A DNA stretch of 39,710 nucleotides from JBEBSD01 sp040394475. Its GTDB lineage: Bacteria; Bacteroidota; Bacteroidia; Cytophagales; Spirosomataceae. The DNA lies in assembly GCA_040394475.1 (NCBI GenBank), contig JBEBSD010000059.1, positions 1 to 39,710 on the forward strand, written 5' to 3'. Made by a program: the position numbers and the translations under genes. Shown here piece by piece: positions 1 to 7,708 of the stretch. Positions within the stretch are counted from its first letter, which is position 1; each line of letters starts with the position of its first letter. The notes below the pieces were generated by a model. It searched no databases. It had not been told where the DNA came from and was given only the letters and a program-made list of their open reading frames with translations.

Positions 1-52
1 CGCGACCCCATGCGTGACAGGCATGTATTCTAACCAACTGAACTACCGGACC
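1..52 (-). tRNA. tRNA-Asp (GTC), 3' part cut off by the window edge
   Basis: Read on the minus strand, position 52 begins an acceptor strand GGTCCGG, followed by a D-arm (AGTTCAGTTGGTTAGA) and an anticodon arm in which GTC (plus-strand 16-18) sits in the loop CTGTCAC. The first part of the variable/T-arm region follows before the window ends. The T-loop and the acceptor 3' strand lie outside, so about 52 of the expected ~75 nt are visible. GTC reads Asp codons. A promoter-like element lies just upstream at 92-122. Confidence 0.93.
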
Positions 53-91
53 AAGTGATGTTTTAAGCAGTCGTTTCGCTTAAACGTGGTG

Positions 92-122
92 CAAAAGTAA
101 TAGCTATTTTTTCATTTGCAAT
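92..122 (-). promoter_or_regulatory. Putative Bacteroidota-type promoter for tRNA-Asp
   Basis: On the minus strand, ATTG (122-119) and TACTTTTG (99-92) are separated by 19 nt. This matches the Bacteroidota housekeeping pattern TTTG-N19-TAnnTTTG, with a full match in the -7 box and 3 of 4 in the -33 box. Transcription would begin near 85, about 30 nt before the tRNA 5' end. No start site is known here. Confidence 0.5.
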
Positions 123-216
123 AGGCGATAGGAAAAAAAAACCTATAAATTTGAAAATATTCCAGGCGGATTTTTACAACCGGCTGATCCTAAATTGATT
201 CTTTGAAAAAACGGAA

Positions 217-1317
217 ATGATAAAAATTGCGGAAGTTATACGCTATCTGGAAATGCTCGCGCCTCCTGCTTACCAGGAAGGGTATGACAATGCCGGATTG
301 CTCACCGGAAATGCATCGTGGGAGGCTACGGGTATCCTGCTTACACTGGATGTTACCGAAGAAGTGGTGGAAGAGGCCGTCCGGAAAAAAGCGAACCTGA
401 TCGTGGCCCATCATCCCATCGTATTCAAGGGGCTCCGCCGGATCACCGGAAGTACGTACGTGGAGCGGGTGGTGCTCGCGGCGATTCAGCAGCGGATCGC
501 TGTCTATGCCATTCATACCAACCTCGATAATGTCGCCGCAGGCGTCAACCGGATGCTCGCAACACGGTTGGGGCTTACCGATCTCCGGATTCTGGCGCCC
601 AAAACGCAGGTGTTGGAAAAACTTACCTTTTTCGTCCCGGTCGCCCACACCCAATCTGCCTTGGAAGCGGTTCACCAGGCAGGGGCGGGGATCATCGGCA
701 ATTATTCGAATTGCAGTTTCCGGACCGAAGGCACCGGGACGTTCCGGCCGGAAGAAGGGGCCGCTCCCGCCATCGGCCGGGTCGACGGACTGGAAGAGGT
801 CCGGGAAAACCGCGTGGAAGTGATGTGTCCGATGTACCTGCGCCGGCAGGTGCTGGCTGCGTTGAAAAAAGCACACCCGTACGAAGAGGTTGCCTATTAT
901 GTACAGGCGCTGGAAAACGAAAATCAGGAAGTAGGGGCGGGGATGACAGGGCTGCTGAAGGCGCCGCTGCCGGTCGGGGCTTTTCTGGATTTGTTGAAAA
1001 CCAACCTGCAGCTTCCGGTTATTAAATATACCCGTCCGGTACACGGCCTTGTCCGGAAAATCGCCCTTTGCGGCGGATCCGGCAGCTTTTTGTTAAAAGA
1101 TGCAAAAAAGGCGGGGGCCGATGTGTTCATCACCGCCGATTTCAGGTACCACGACTATTTTGATGCTGAAAACCAGTTAATGATATGTGATATCGGACAC
1201 TATGAAAGTGAAGTATACACAAAAGATTTATTATTCAACTATTTGTCAGAAAAAATTAATAATTTTGCACTCTATTTATCGGAGGTCAATACAAATCCGG
1301 TTCTGTACCACGTATAA
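217..1317 (+). CDS. Nif3-like dinuclear metal centre protein (YqfO/YbgI family)
   Basis: A 366-residue protein of the Nif3/DUF34 family, which is often annotated as GTP cyclohydrolase I type 2 homologue although its true reaction is unsettled. The metal-binding motifs are all present: HHPIVFKG near residues 65-72, HTNLDN near 100-105, and a C-terminal GHYESE near 327-332, where the His and Glu are expected metal ligands. The length (~365, against ~250 for the minimal YbgI form) indicates the inserted PII/CutA-like domain in the middle, around residues 130-235. The start is an ATG. A TAAATTTG box at 146-153 could be a -7 element, but no good -33 box is spaced correctly. The zinc-ribbon gene follows after 5 nt, so the two are probably co-transcribed, a pairing I recall as common in bacteria. 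The family call is firm; the molecular function is not known. Confidence 0.95.
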   Translation: MIKIAEVIRYLEMLAPPAYQEGYDNAGLLTGNASWEATGILLTLDVTEEVVEEAVRKKANLIVAHHPIVFKGLRRITGSTYVERVVLAAIQQRIAVYAIHTNLDNVAAGVNRMLATRLGLTDLRILAPKTQVLEKLTFFVPVAHTQSALEAVHQAGAGIIGNYSNCSFRTEGTGTFRPEEGAAPAIGRVDGLEEVRENRVEVMCPMYLRRQVLAALKKAHPYEEVAYYVQALENENQEVGAGMTGLLKAPLPVGAFLDLLKTNLQLPVIKYTRPVHGLVRKIALCGGSGSFLLKDAKKAGADVFITADFRYHDYFDAENQLMICDIGHYESEVYTKDLLFNYLSEKINNFALYLSEVNTNPVLYHV

Positions 1318-1322
1318 AATAT

Positions 1323-2063
1323 ATGGAAAGCACAATTGCACAAAAACTAGAGGCCCTGTTAAAACTTCAGGAAATTGATTCGAAGCTGGATGAATTGCTG
1401 AAAATTAGAGGGGATTTACCCGAGGAAGTACGTGATTTGGAGGATGAGACTGCAGGGTATGAAACACGTAAGAATAAGTTCATCAGTGAGATTGATGAGT
1501 TGAATATGGATGTGGATGCATTGAAAAATGCCCAGAAAGATGCAGAAAAGCTTATCTTAAAGTATAAGGACCAGCAAATGAACGTCCGTAATAACCGGGA
1601 GTTTGATGCGATTACAAAAGAAATAGAGTTGCAGGAGCTGGATGTCCAGCTGGCTGATAAACGGATCAATGAGGCCCGGGTCCGTATCCGGATGGTTGAG
1701 CAGGACCTGGATCAGACCAAAGCTATTTTAGCCGAGAGAGAGGAAGCCTTGAAGGAGAAGAAGGGCGAATTGAATGTCATCATCGAGGAAAGCCAGGAAG
1801 AAGAAAAACTGATCCTGACGTCGCGTGAGAAACAAACCAAAAAGATTGAAGAGCGCCTGTTGAAATCCTATGAGAAAATCCGGGCGAATTCGCTGAACGG
1901 CCTCGCCGTGGTGCACGTTTCCCGCGGAGCTTGCGGAGGCTGTTTTAACATTGTGCCCCCGCAGCGTCAGGCCGATATCCGTGATAACAAGAAGATCATC
2001 GTATGCGAACACTGCGGCCGGATTCTGGCCGACGTGGAAGCGCCGGTCCTGGTGTCCAAGTAG
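1323..2063 (+). CDS. Coiled-coil C4 zinc-ribbon protein (DUF164/FlgZ-CdsZ-like)
   Basis: A 246-residue protein in two parts. Residues ~1-190 are a long charged coiled coil with no signal peptide. Residues ~200-240 are a zinc ribbon with Cys pairs at C204/C207 (CGGC) and C228/C231 (CEHC). This layout matches the zf-RING_7/DUF164 family, whose studied members include Helicobacter HP0958 (FlgZ) and chlamydial CdsZ. Those act as adaptor proteins that bind RNA or other proteins. The protein is expected to be cytoplasmic. It starts 5 nt after the Nif3-like stop and is followed by a strong hairpin, so it closes a two-gene operon. Family identity is confident; its partners in this organism are unknown. 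Confidence 0.93.
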   Translation: MESTIAQKLEALLKLQEIDSKLDELLKIRGDLPEEVRDLEDETAGYETRKNKFISEIDELNMDVDALKNAQKDAEKLILKYKDQQMNVRNNREFDAITKEIELQELDVQLADKRINEARVRIRMVEQDLDQTKAILAEREEALKEKKGELNVIIEESQEEEKLILTSREKQTKKIEERLLKSYEKIRANSLNGLAVVHVSRGACGGCFNIVPPQRQADIRDNKKIIVCEHCGRILADVEAPVLVSK

Positions 2064-2092
2064 GGGCGGGGCCATCACAAAAAGAATAGGGT

Positions 2093-2120
2093 AAAACGGT
2101 TGCTGCGAGGCAACCGTTTT
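2093..2120 (+). terminator. Rho-independent terminator after the Nif3/zinc-ribbon operon
   Basis: A perfect 11-bp stem (AAAACGGTTGC at 2093-2103 and GCAACCGTTTT at 2110-2120) with a 6-nt loop, its 3' arm ending in TTTT, lies 30 nt after the zinc-ribbon stop. It also covers a possible TTG start at 2100 of the next frame. This argues for the ATG at 2133 as the true start of the TPR gene. Confidence 0.8.
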
Positions 2121-2132
2121 GCGTTGAAAAGC

Positions 2133-3629
2133 ATGAACTGGTTACGGTATACCTTATGGGCTCTTTTTTACCTGGCAGCAGGAGAGGCAGCTGCAAACGA
2201 ATCGGCGTTTAACTTCAACCCGCGGTTGCAGGCAGCCTACCATGATATCCAGAAACTGAGGCTGGATAATGCCAGACAGGTGCTGGCCCGTGAAAAGCAA
2301 CAGAACCCCGGCAATGGCTTTATCCCGTACCTGGAGACGTATGCTGACCTGCTTTATTTTCTGGTAACCGATGATCAGGAGGAGTTCGGACGCCTCCAGA
2401 CGCTGCAGGACCAGCGCCTGCAAGCCATCAGCAAACTCCCCGGAGATTCTCCCTATCAGCGGATGCTGCTGGCGGAAGGCCGGCTGCACCGGGCATTTAT
2501 GAAGTTCAGGTTCGGAAACCGCATAAGCGGCTGCTGGGATATTATCAGGGCCGACCGGCTGTTGAGTGAAAACAAAAAACGTTTTCCCGGATTTATCCCG
2601 CACTTAAAAGCACTCGGATTGCTGCATGTACTCATCGGATCCGTGCCTGAAGAGTATACCTGGGTCACCCGCCTGATCGGGCTCAAGGGGAATATCCGTG
2701 AAGGGCTTTCCGAATTGCAGCAGGTACAGCAAAGCGCCACCGGGTTTGAGAGAGAGGCGCATGTAATGATACTGCTGTTGCAGGCCTATGTGCTGGGCGC
2801 CGACCCGTCGGTGATCCGGGAGGTTAAAGCGCTTCCGGAGAAGGAACCTGACAATCTGCTATTCCATTTTCTTGCGGTTTCGGTCCTGATGAAGGAGGGC
2901 AGGGGAGAAGAGGCCCTGTCTATCGTGCAGAAGGCGCCTCAGACCGGCGCTTACCTGCATTTTCCGTTCCTCGCCTATATGAAGGGAGAACTGCTGCTTC
3001 AAAAGGGAGCATACCCGGCAGCATTTGCACAGTATGCCCGGTTTCAGGAGCAGACGAAAGGAACTAACTTTGTGAAGGACAGTTATTTCAAACAATTCCT
3101 GTGCAAATGGTTAAATGATGAGTCCGCCTCGGGCGATTTCTTCCGGCAAATTCCGAAACAAGGAACCCTGCACACAGAACCTGACCAGCATGCGCAGCGG
3201 TTTTATGAATTGTTTAAAACCACACCGCCGGCTGACGAGCAAAAGCTTCTTTTCCGGGCAAGATATGCTGCGGACGGGGGATACCTGGCCCGGGCGCTGG
3301 CAATACTGGGAGAGCGAAAGGAAGCAGACTTTACCGGAAATCGTTCACGGGCCGAGTTTCAGTACCGCAAGGGCCGGATTTTACAGGAAAGCGGCCAGGT
3401 AGCCGCTGCAATACCGCTGCTGAAGCGGGTGTTGGTCCTGAGTGAAGGATTGAATTACTATGAAGGCGCGTCCGCCGCGCTGCAGCTGGGGTATGTTTAC
3501 AAAGAAGCCGGCCAGCCGGATACCGCCGCCCGCTATTTTCGAAAAGCGATGACTTTTAAAAAACACGAATACAAAAACAGTATCGACAACAAAGCCCGGG
3601 CCGCGCTGACACAACTGGGTAAGGAATAA
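2133..3629 (+). CDS. Secreted TPR-repeat protein with a TTC39/IML2-like signature
   Basis: A 498-residue protein when started at ATG 2133. The reading frame extends to a TTG at 2100, but that lies in a terminator stem. Residues 1-21 form a short hydrophobic leader ending near AAGEAAA, so export to the periplasm is likely. The rest is helical. TPR-like pairs are clearest at the C-terminus (EFQYRKGRILQESGQ and LQLGYVYKEAGQPDTAARY). Residues ~161-195 contain LGLLHVLIGSVPEE followed by a G-L-K-G-N-x-x-x-G-L-x-x-L pattern. This resembles the hallmark segment I recall from eukaryotic TTC39/IML2 (DUF3808) proteins. No enzyme motif is seen. The gene stands alone between a terminator and the radC promoter region. 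Its function is unknown; the TTC39 link is my inference from motif memory. Confidence 0.8.
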   Translation: MNWLRYTLWALFYLAAGEAAANESAFNFNPRLQAAYHDIQKLRLDNARQVLAREKQQNPGNGFIPYLETYADLLYFLVTDDQEEFGRLQTLQDQRLQAISKLPGDSPYQRMLLAEGRLHRAFMKFRFGNRISGCWDIIRADRLLSENKKRFPGFIPHLKALGLLHVLIGSVPEEYTWVTRLIGLKGNIREGLSELQQVQQSATGFEREAHVMILLLQAYVLGADPSVIREVKALPEKEPDNLLFHFLAVSVLMKEGRGEEALSIVQKAPQTGAYLHFPFLAYMKGELLLQKGAYPAAFAQYARFQEQTKGTNFVKDSYFKQFLCKWLNDESASGDFFRQIPKQGTLHTEPDQHAQRFYELFKTTPPADEQKLLFRARYAADGGYLARALAILGERKEADFTGNRSRAEFQYRKGRILQESGQVAAAIPLLKRVLVLSEGLNYYEGASAALQLGYVYKEAGQPDTAARYFRKAMTFKKHEYKNSIDNKARAALTQLGKE

Positions 3630-3663
3630 CAAATGAATTGCATTATACGGTCAATAAAAATTG

Positions 3664-3671
3664 TATATTTG
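3664..3671 (+). promoter_or_regulatory. Possible -7 promoter box for radC
   Basis: TATATTTG matches the Bacteroidota -7 consensus TAnnTTTG, 29 nt before the radC ATG. A TTG at 3638-3640 is the nearest -33 candidate, but the 23-nt spacing is longer than usual. Support is therefore partial. Confidence 0.4.
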
Positions 3672-3699
3672 AGAATTGATCGTATAGGAAGCACACACT

Positions 3700-4398
3700 A
3701 TGACAAAAACTGAAAATTCCCGCAGAATATGTGACTGGGCCGAAGAAGACCGCCCGAGAGAAAAACTCCTGGAAAAGGGCCGCTCCGCCCTGACAGATGC
3801 CGAACTGATCGCCATTTTAATAGGCTCAGGAACCCCGTCGGAATCGGCGGTCGACGTTGCTAAAAAGATCCTGAGGAATGCCGGGAACAATTTGCTGGTT
3901 TTGGGCCAGTTGAGCCTGCATGAACTGACCGGAGTCAAGGGGATCGGCAATGCGAAGGCCGTTACACTGCTGGCAGCCATGGAGCTGGCGCGCAGAAGAA
4001 GGGAAAGCGATGCCCCCAAACGGAAGAAAATTACCAATTCCCGCCATGTTTACGAAGAAATGATGCCGTATTTGCTCGACAAACCGCACGAGGAATTCTG
4101 GATCATCCTGCTCAATCGCGCCAATGATATCATTCGCCCGGTCCGGGTCAGCAGCGGCGGGATTTCTGGAACGGTGGTGGATCCCAAGATTATTTTCAAA
4201 TGTGCGTTGGAGCAACTGGCAAGCGCTATTATTCTCGTACACAATCACCCGTCGGGAGGATTAACTCCCAGCAAGGCGGATCGCGACATTACAAAGCGTT
4301 TGTCGGAGGCCGGCCGGATTTTAGAAATACCGGTATTGGACCATGTGATTTTTACGGATAAGGGCTATCTGAGTTTTGGTGATGAAGGAATGCTCTAG
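3700..4398 (+). CDS. radC: RadC-family protein (JAB/MPN metalloprotease-like domain)
   Basis: A 232-residue protein of standard RadC length. Residues ~1-100 form the helix-hairpin-helix part (LTGVKGIGNAKAVTLLAAMELARR). Residues ~110-232 form the JAB/MPN domain with the metal signature HNHPSGGLTPSKAD: H181, H183, S191 and D194, with an upstream Glu in EFWIILLN near 130. RadC was named for DNA repair, but a direct repair role has been questioned; related proteins occur on mobile elements. This copy sits among housekeeping genes and has the full chromosomal architecture. It converges with the LytTR regulator, with only 10 nt between the stops. The family call is firm and the biochemical role uncertain. 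Confidence 0.95.
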   Translation: MTKTENSRRICDWAEEDRPREKLLEKGRSALTDAELIAILIGSGTPSESAVDVAKKILRNAGNNLLVLGQLSLHELTGVKGIGNAKAVTLLAAMELARRRRESDAPKRKKITNSRHVYEEMMPYLLDKPHEEFWIILLNRANDIIRPVRVSSGGISGTVVDPKIIFKCALEQLASAIILVHNHPSGGLTPSKADRDITKRLSEAGRILEIPVLDHVIFTDKGYLSFGDEGML

Positions 4399-4408
4399 GG
4401 ATTGGCGC

Positions 4409-5137
4409 CTATAAGCTCATCAGCTCCTTAAAGCGGATCGTTTGCCGCCGTGAGATTTCGATGCGGTCACCGCCCTGCAGCGTAACCAGCAGCCCGCCGC
4501 TAAACCATGGTTCGATTTTCTCGATCCACAGCAGGTTAATGATATGTTTCCGGTTCGCCCTGAAAAATGTCAGCGGATCGAGGCGTTCCTCCAGGCTGTT
4601 AAGCGATTTTAATACCAGTGGCTTCTGATCGTCAAAATAAAGGCGCACATAATTTCCCATTGATTCAAACAGCCGGACTTTACTGAGCTTTACAAACCAG
4701 CATTTGTCACCGTCTTTTACAAACACCTGGTCGTGCTGGCCCAGGATTTTTTCATTGGGAGTGCCCTCCTCCGTCGTATCGGTTAGCTGGTTGTCTTCTA
4801 TGCGGCTGATGGCCTCTTTCAAACGGTCGCTGTCGATGGGTTTCAGCAGATAATCCAGGGCATTGAATTCAAAGGCCTTGATGGCATATTCATCGAAGGC
4901 GGTCGTGAAGATTACATCGGGGGCCTTGCCTTCAATGGAAGTAAGCAGCTCAAAGCCGTTTTTCCCGGGCATTTGTATATCGAGGAACAAGAGCTCGGGC
5001 TGCGACGCCTCGATGAGGCCCAATGCTTCTTCCGCATTCGCCGCCTCTCCGACGATTTCAATTTTCGGGTGATGCTCCAGTAACCGTTTTAATTCATTCC
5101 TGGCGAGACGCTCGTCATCAATAATAAGGGTTCTCAT
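4409..5137 (-). CDS. LytTR-type response regulator
   Basis: A 242-residue cytoplasmic regulator. Residues 1-120 are a CheY-like receiver: acidic pocket D7/D8, phospho-acceptor D53 in LFLDIQMPG, and the conserved Lys in LLKPID near 102. Residues ~140-242 are a LytTR DNA-binding domain with the typical FFRANRKHIINL segment and a GDRIEISRRQ strand. LytTR regulators bind paired direct repeats upstream of target promoters; no target can be named here. The sensor kinase gene lies 83 bp upstream on the same strand, so the two form a two-component pair of the LytS/LytR or YehU/YehT style. Confidence 0.95.
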   Translation of the reverse strand: MRTLIIDDERLARNELKRLLEHHPKIEIVGEAANAEEALGLIEASQPELLFLDIQMPGKNGFELLTSIEGKAPDVIFTTAFDEYAIKAFEFNALDYLLKPIDSDRLKEAISRIEDNQLTDTTEEGTPNEKILGQHDQVFVKDGDKCWFVKLSKVRLFESMGNYVRLYFDDQKPLVLKSLNSLEERLDPLTFFRANRKHIINLLWIEKIEPWFSGGLLVTLQGGDRIEISRRQTIRFKELMSL

Positions 5138-5220
5138 ACAACTGGTTTCGTTTGGTGTCAGAAGATTGTCAGGTCCAAAAATACCGGTTCCTTTTCAAAC
5201 CGGTTTGCAAACGACCCGAT

Positions 5221-6267
5221 TTATTTTTGAGGATCCAGGCTGTTGCTCAGCAATGGAATCCTTAGTTCTGCACATACCTGCTCCTCGTCCAGCTGAAAAA
5301 TACGGAAATTAGCATCAATACCATACAATAAAGAGAGACGCTCCGCCGTATTCCGTAATCCCACGCCGCCGGACTCTGTTTTTTCCAGATTCCCGGAATT
5401 GATAATGGTAATGAAGAGTGAATTCGGTTCCAGCACTGTTTTGATGTGGATAGCCCCTCCTCCGATCCGTTTGGATACCCCATGTTTAATGCCGTTCTCG
5501 ACCAATGTCTGGAGCATCATAGGCGGGATCTGACAATACAGGGTTATCGGATCAGCGACTATCGAATATTGGAGCCGCTCCTCATACCGTACTTTTTCCA
5601 GTTTCAGGTAGTCTTCCAGCGTCTTCAGCTCTTCCCGCAAATCAATGGTTTTACGCCGGTCTACCAGCAACGCGTTGCGGAGGATGTTCGAAAGCTGCGT
5701 AATACTTTGCTGTGCTTTTTCAGGATTTTCCATCACGAGGGCCCGGATGCTGTTCAGCGCGTTGAAAGTGAAATGCGGGTTAAGCTGTGAACGGAGGACC
5801 TTGGCTTCCGCTTCCCGCATCGAGGTTTTAAACATGATCTTCTCCAGATCCGACAGACGATGCTGTTCTACATAATGGTAAATGGTATACGAAAGCACCC
5901 AGGTAAGCATCAGCTTGCACCAGTTGGCAAGGTAACCCCAAAAAACAAACGGTTGATTCGCCAGGTTATCTGCCAGTATTTGCTTGTCGATCGGATGATT
6001 GAAAATTGTCATGATGGTCCCCAGAACCGCAACGGATAGCGCAACACGGACCATCAGCCTACCCAGCGGTAAGTTTCCCCAGGTCCATCTTCGGACGACC
6101 AGCCGGTACAGGTGGGTCAGAATAATGGCCATGAGAATGTTGGCTATCGTCATAAAAAGCTCAGACGACAAGAACCCGTACTGAAGGCCGTAGGGAATAT
6201 ATTCAAAGGCCATGGCGGCAGACCAGCCGACAATTTGAAGAATCCAGTATATCCTGGTTTTACTCAT
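5221..6267 (-). CDS. LytS-like sensor histidine kinase
   Basis: A 348-residue membrane kinase. The N-terminal ~150 residues contain about four hydrophobic helices and no periplasmic sensor domain. A His_kinase (PF06580) module follows, with the phospho-acceptor H165 in LNPHFTFNALNSIRALV, and then an HATPase region with the N-box (LQTLVENGIKHG) and a G-box (GGVGLRNTAERL). It phosphorylates the LytTR regulator encoded immediately downstream. The lack of a large extracytoplasmic domain suggests sensing within or at the membrane, which is inference. The signal and the regulon cannot be told from this window. Confidence 0.94.
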   Translation of the reverse strand: MSKTRIYWILQIVGWSAAMAFEYIPYGLQYGFLSSELFMTIANILMAIILTHLYRLVVRRWTWGNLPLGRLMVRVALSVAVLGTIMTIFNHPIDKQILADNLANQPFVFWGYLANWCKLMLTWVLSYTIYHYVEQHRLSDLEKIMFKTSMREAEAKVLRSQLNPHFTFNALNSIRALVMENPEKAQQSITQLSNILRNALLVDRRKTIDLREELKTLEDYLKLEKVRYEERLQYSIVADPITLYCQIPPMMLQTLVENGIKHGVSKRIGGGAIHIKTVLEPNSLFITIINSGNLEKTESGGVGLRNTAERLSLLYGIDANFRIFQLDEEQVCAELRIPLLSNSLDPQK

Positions 6268-6393
6268 GGGATTTGTATCCTGAACATAATTGCTGCAAGT
6301 TACAATTACCGTTCCAATTGTGCAGCTAGTCTACATCAAAGGAGTGAAAATCAGACAAGCGGTATAAGCAGGCTGTAGAAGGCACACCTGTTT

Positions 6394-7029
6394 TCAGGAC
6401 ACGTGCAGGGTAAGCAAATGAGTAATGTCATTGGCCTGCAGCAGGGAGATGCCACCCGTTGCGACATTGTATTCCAGCTTGTACAGGCAAAGGTTATTGT
6501 GCTGGTACTGATCCATTTCCGAAAGGGGCTGCTCCAAAAGGGCCGTTAAAAAGATACGCATTGCACGGCCATGCATGGCGACAAGAACCGTGCGCTCCTG
6601 CGTTTGGGAGAGGATTTTCTGGATAACCGGCAATTGCCTCTCCCGGACCTGCAAAGGACTTTCGCCGCCCTCAAAGGCCAGTTTGTAGTCGCCGCTGCTC
6701 CACTTCTGGACAATATAATTGTAATTGTCGTCTTTAAGGCTGGCATGTGCTTTGCCTTCGAAAATGCCCCAGGAAATCTCATTAAGCCCGGAATAGCTTT
6801 CATGCGGAATACCGGAGTCAATAAAACGCTGGACCGACTGATGGGTCCTGATGAGCTCAGAAGTATAGATTTTGTCAAAAGGAATGTGTCCGTAGGCATC
6901 ATAAAAAGCGTCGGCCTGTGCTTTGCCGAATTCATTCAATTCAGCGTTGATCCCACTTCCCTGAACGATTCCCCGGCGATTATAATCCGTTTCGCCGTGA
7001 CGTATTAAATAAATTGCTTTGTTTCTCAA
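6394..7029 (-). CDS. Histidine phosphatase family protein (phosphoglycerate-mutase-like)
   Basis: A 211-residue protein with the RHG signature at the N-terminus (IRHGETDYN, catalytic H11) and the second catalytic His in AMHGRAMRIFL near residue 152. Length and motifs fit the small branch-1 histidine phosphatases, which include cofactor-dependent phosphoglycerate mutases, CobC-like phosphatases and general sugar-phosphate phosphatases. No signal peptide is visible, so it is cytoplasmic. It is divergently transcribed from the thioesterase gene at 7116. The family is certain; the substrate is not, because these subgroups cannot be separated by motif alone. Confidence 0.93.
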   Translation of the reverse strand: MRNKAIYLIRHGETDYNRRGIVQGSGINAELNEFGKAQADAFYDAYGHIPFDKIYTSELIRTHQSVQRFIDSGIPHESYSGLNEISWGIFEGKAHASLKDDNYNYIVQKWSSGDYKLAFEGGESPLQVRERQLPVIQKILSQTQERTVLVAMHGRAMRIFLTALLEQPLSEMDQYQHNNLCLYKLEYNVATGGISLLQANDITHLLTLHVS

Positions 7030-7057
7030 TTTTAATAGGATTATTTTGATAACTTTC

Positions 7058-7088
7058 TTTGCAAAACGCTTTTTATTGACGTATTTAG
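7058..7088 (+). promoter_or_regulatory. Possible promoter for the hotdog thioesterase gene
   Basis: TTTG at 7058-7061 is followed 20 nt later by TATTTAG (7082-7088), an imperfect match to the Bacteroidota TTTG / TAnnTTTG pattern. It lies 28 nt before the ATG in the short divergent region between the phosphatase and thioesterase genes. Confidence 0.35.
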
Positions 7089-7115
7089 CACATGCAAATT
7101 TAACATTTTTTATAT

Positions 7116-7532
7116 ATGTTTACAACAAAACCGACGCTTGATTTGTTGAACGCCATGAGTAAAGGCACCATTGCCGAACATCTGGGCATTGAGTTTACGG
7201 CCTATGGCGATGATTTTCTGACGGCCAGGATGCCGGTCGATCATCGGACCCACCAGCCTATGAAACTGTTGCATGGGGGGGCATCGGTAGTCCTTGCCGA
7301 GACGTTGGGAAGCGTTGCTTCCTACCTGAGTGTGCCGGATCCGACCCGTCAGAAGGTGGTCGGGCTGGAAGTGAACGCCAATCATATCCGGGCCGTGCGC
7401 GAAGGAGAAGTCATTGGAAAAGTAACGGCCATTCACAAAGGACGTACCACGCATGTCTGGGAGATACGAATTACCACTACTGACGATAAACTGGTGTGTA
7501 TCAGCCGGTTGACGGTAGCCATTCTTTCCTGA
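7116..7532 (+). CDS. menI: PaaI-type hotdog thioesterase, probable DHNA-CoA hydrolase
   Basis: A 138-residue single-domain hotdog-fold protein. It contains the PaaI/YdiI-type segment HRTHQPMKLLHGGASVVLAETLGS, in which the HGG and the Glu are the usual active-site region. The C-terminal strands read VIGKVTAIHKGRTTHVWEIRI. YdiI/MenI hydrolyses 1,4-dihydroxy-2-naphthoyl-CoA in menaquinone synthesis. The isochorismate synthase gene that starts the same pathway lies 176 bp downstream in the same direction, which supports this role over generic PaaI activity. The family call is certain; the MenI assignment is inferred from context. Confidence 0.88.
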   Translation: MFTTKPTLDLLNAMSKGTIAEHLGIEFTAYGDDFLTARMPVDHRTHQPMKLLHGGASVVLAETLGSVASYLSVPDPTRQKVVGLEVNANHIRAVREGEVIGKVTAIHKGRTTHVWEIRITTTDDKLVCISRLTVAILS

Positions 7533-7681
7533 ACAACCGGATGGCCCGGCGCCCGACGCTGCGACGAAATCGCTGGAACGCGTGTTATTCACCGTTTAGC
7601 CAAACGCGTAAGGTTTGTTAATAATTGTTATTCCAAACTTAATAAAGGAAGGTGATGATTCTGATCGGTTTAATAATTTTA

Positions 7682-7689
7682 TAGATTTG
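7682..7689 (+). promoter_or_regulatory. Possible -7 promoter box for the isochorismate synthase gene
   Basis: TAGATTTG matches TAnnTTTG and lies 20 nt before the ATG at 7709. The -33 region at the expected distance (TTCT near 7659) is a poor match, so this is only suggestive. It would give a very short leader. Confidence 0.35.
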
Positions 7690-7708
7690 TGAATTAAGCT
7701 TTAGCCTG

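Noticed and set aside
190..1044. Minus-strand open frame of 284 codons opposite the Nif3-like gene
   Set aside because: It mirrors a clear coding gene, has no domain or signal features, and its His/Arg/Pro/Phe-rich content is typical of antisense frames in balanced-GC genes.
3700..4398. RadC as a sign of a mobile or defence island
   Set aside because: RadC-like genes occur on mobile elements, but this copy has the full HhH-JAB layout, ordinary composition and housekeeping neighbours; no integrase, att site or restriction gene is seen.
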